A stretch of 64,000 nucleotides of DNA from Ureibacillus acetophenoni (GTDB lineage Bacteria > Bacillota > Bacilli > Bacillales_A > Planococcaceae): assembly GCF_900220965.1 (NCBI RefSeq), contig NZ_OBQC01000004.1, positions 62,001-126,000 on the forward strand. The letters run 5' to 3'. The position numbers and the translations under genes are program-made. Shown here piece by piece: positions 63,326-64,000 of the stretch. Position 1 is the stretch's first letter. Every line of letters starts with the position of its first letter. Under the pieces are notes generated by a model. It ran no database searches. It was given only the letters and a program-made list of their open reading frames with translations, and was not told the origin of the DNA.

Positions 63326-64000
63326 TTAAGTATTTTGCTGAACAATCTTAATTACTTTTTGAATATCTTCATTCGTCAAATATGGATGGATTGGTAATGA
63401 GAGGACAGTATTACAAAGTTGGTTCGTCACTTTAAAATCACGATTGTTGAATTGTAATTGGGAGAAAGCTAGTTGCTTATGCATTGGAATTGGATAATAA
63501 ATCATACTTGGGATACAATGTTGCTTCAGTTGAGATTGTAAATAGTCTCTTTCTTTTTTAGTTTTCAGTTGAATTGTATATTGTGCGTAACTAGAATAGT
63601 AACCGTTCGGAATGACAGGTATTATTACTGAATCCTTCAAACTGTGATTATATTGTTGTGCTACACGGTTCACGTCATTTAATTCGTGTTGAAGAAAGGC
63701 ATCCAGTTTGACATTTAAAATAGCAGCTTGGATTGTGTCTAATCTTGAGTTAACTCCAATCCGGACATTATCGTATTTGTCGGCCCCTTTGCCGTGGATT
63801 TTAATAGAACGAAGTAGTTCAGCTAACTGGTCATCATTAGTAAAAATTGCGCCACCATCCCCATAACAACCTAAAGGTTTAGCCGGAAAGAAGGACGTTG
63901 TAGCAGCGTGACCAAAACTACATGCTTTTTTTCCGTTTAAATGGCCACCAAATCCTTGAGCTCCATCTTCTAAAACTAATAAATTATACTTTTTAGCAAT
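63326..64000 (-). CDS. DegT/DnrJ/EryC1/StrS sugar aminotransferase, 5' end outside the window
   Basis: The frame is open from the window edge to 63326, giving the C-terminal 224 residues of a PLP enzyme that aminates keto-sugar nucleotides, a likely next step after the 4,6-dehydratase. Visible are VLEDGAQGFGG (PLP aspartate), SFFPAKPLGCYGDGGAIFTND with the PLP-bearing Lys, RIGVNSRLDTIQAAIL, and a C-terminal small domain ending LSLPIHPYLTNEDIQKVIKIVQQ. The internal GTG at 63673 is not the start. Together with the dehydratase and dehydrogenase it points to an amino-deoxy sugar in the polymer. Confidence 0.93.
   Translation of the reverse strand: MAKKYNLLVLEDGAQGFGGHLNGKKACSFGHAATTSFFPAKPLGCYGDGGAIFTNDDQLAELLRSIKIHGKGADKYDNVRIGVNSRLDTIQAAILNVKLDAFLQHELNDVNRVAQQYNHSLKDSVIIPVIPNGYYSSYAQYTIQLKTKKERDYLQSQLKQHCIPSMIYYPIPMHKQLAFSQLQFNNRDFKVTNQLCNTVLSLPIHPYLTNEDIQKVIKIVQQNT

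Overview
The window comes from a low-GC, endospore-forming Gram-positive bacterium of the order Bacillales. Evidence: the order lexA/yneA/yneB/ynzC/tkt, the blocks ynbB-glnR-glnA, hfq-miaA, mutS-mutL, ricA-miaB-cotE and ymdB-spoVS as in Bacillus subtilis, the spore genes cotE and spoVS, strong AGGAGG-type ribosome sites, and many TTG/GTG starts. The type IV pilus locus and the general gene style suggest a Planococcaceae-like genus (Lysinibacillus/Solibacillus relatives), but that is inference; no rRNA or tRNA gene is present to settle it.

Layout. 1-4.5 kb: tkt (cut by the window edge), ynzC, an acetyltransferase-like gene, and the divergent SOS module yneAB / lexA with three LexA boxes. 5.3-6.0 kb: a class-I glutamine amidotransferase-like hydrolase. 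6.2-18 kb: a type IV pilus locus, with pilB-pilT-pilC-pilin-pilM-pilN-pilO-pilD on the minus strand, a VanW/G5 surface protein upstream, and three AT-rich minor-pilin genes on the plus strand. 18-24 kb: glnR-glnA nitrogen control, a BI-1-like membrane protein, ynbB and a dimethylargininase-like enzyme. 24-37.5 kb: rhodanese, hfq, miaA, an alpha/beta lipase, glpD, mutL, mutS, cotE, small spore genes, ricA and miaB. 37.7-52.7 kb: pcp, a chemoreceptor, a broken NERD gene, a 2-oxoacid:ferredoxin oxidoreductase (korAB), a zinc-ribbon membrane-protein pair, an Old Yellow Enzyme homologue, a lipoprotein, spoVS and ymdB. 52.9-64 kb: a Wzx/Wzy-type exopolysaccharide or capsule locus with two chain-length/tyrosine-kinase pairs, running off the right edge.

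The most unusual content is between genes. Four tandem arrays (about 4.66-5.25, 30.78-31.07, 41.58-41.84 and 49.33-50.10 kb) have different sequences but the same geometry: GACA, 24 or 25 bases, TGTC, 19 bases, repeated every 51 or 52 bp, about five helical turns. The half-sites and spacings hold within and between arrays while most other bases differ. This looks like a conserved DNA or RNA grammar rather than chance or simple duplication. A second family, with four dyads over about 190 bp, occurs twice in opposite orientations (23.0 and 47.9 kb). A third family consists of paired 31-bp palindromes with a GTACC-N-GGTAC core and a 12-bp linker (REP/BIME-like), and it abuts the stop codons of glnA, the dimethylargininase gene and mutL. 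The pilus operon also has a strongly structured leader before pilB, a hairpin enclosing a second Shine-Dalgarno before the pilin, and a 13-bp-arm hairpin after it.

Two genes are visibly broken: a NERD-domain gene by one in-frame stop, and a tiny YjcZ-type spore gene by a one-base shift.
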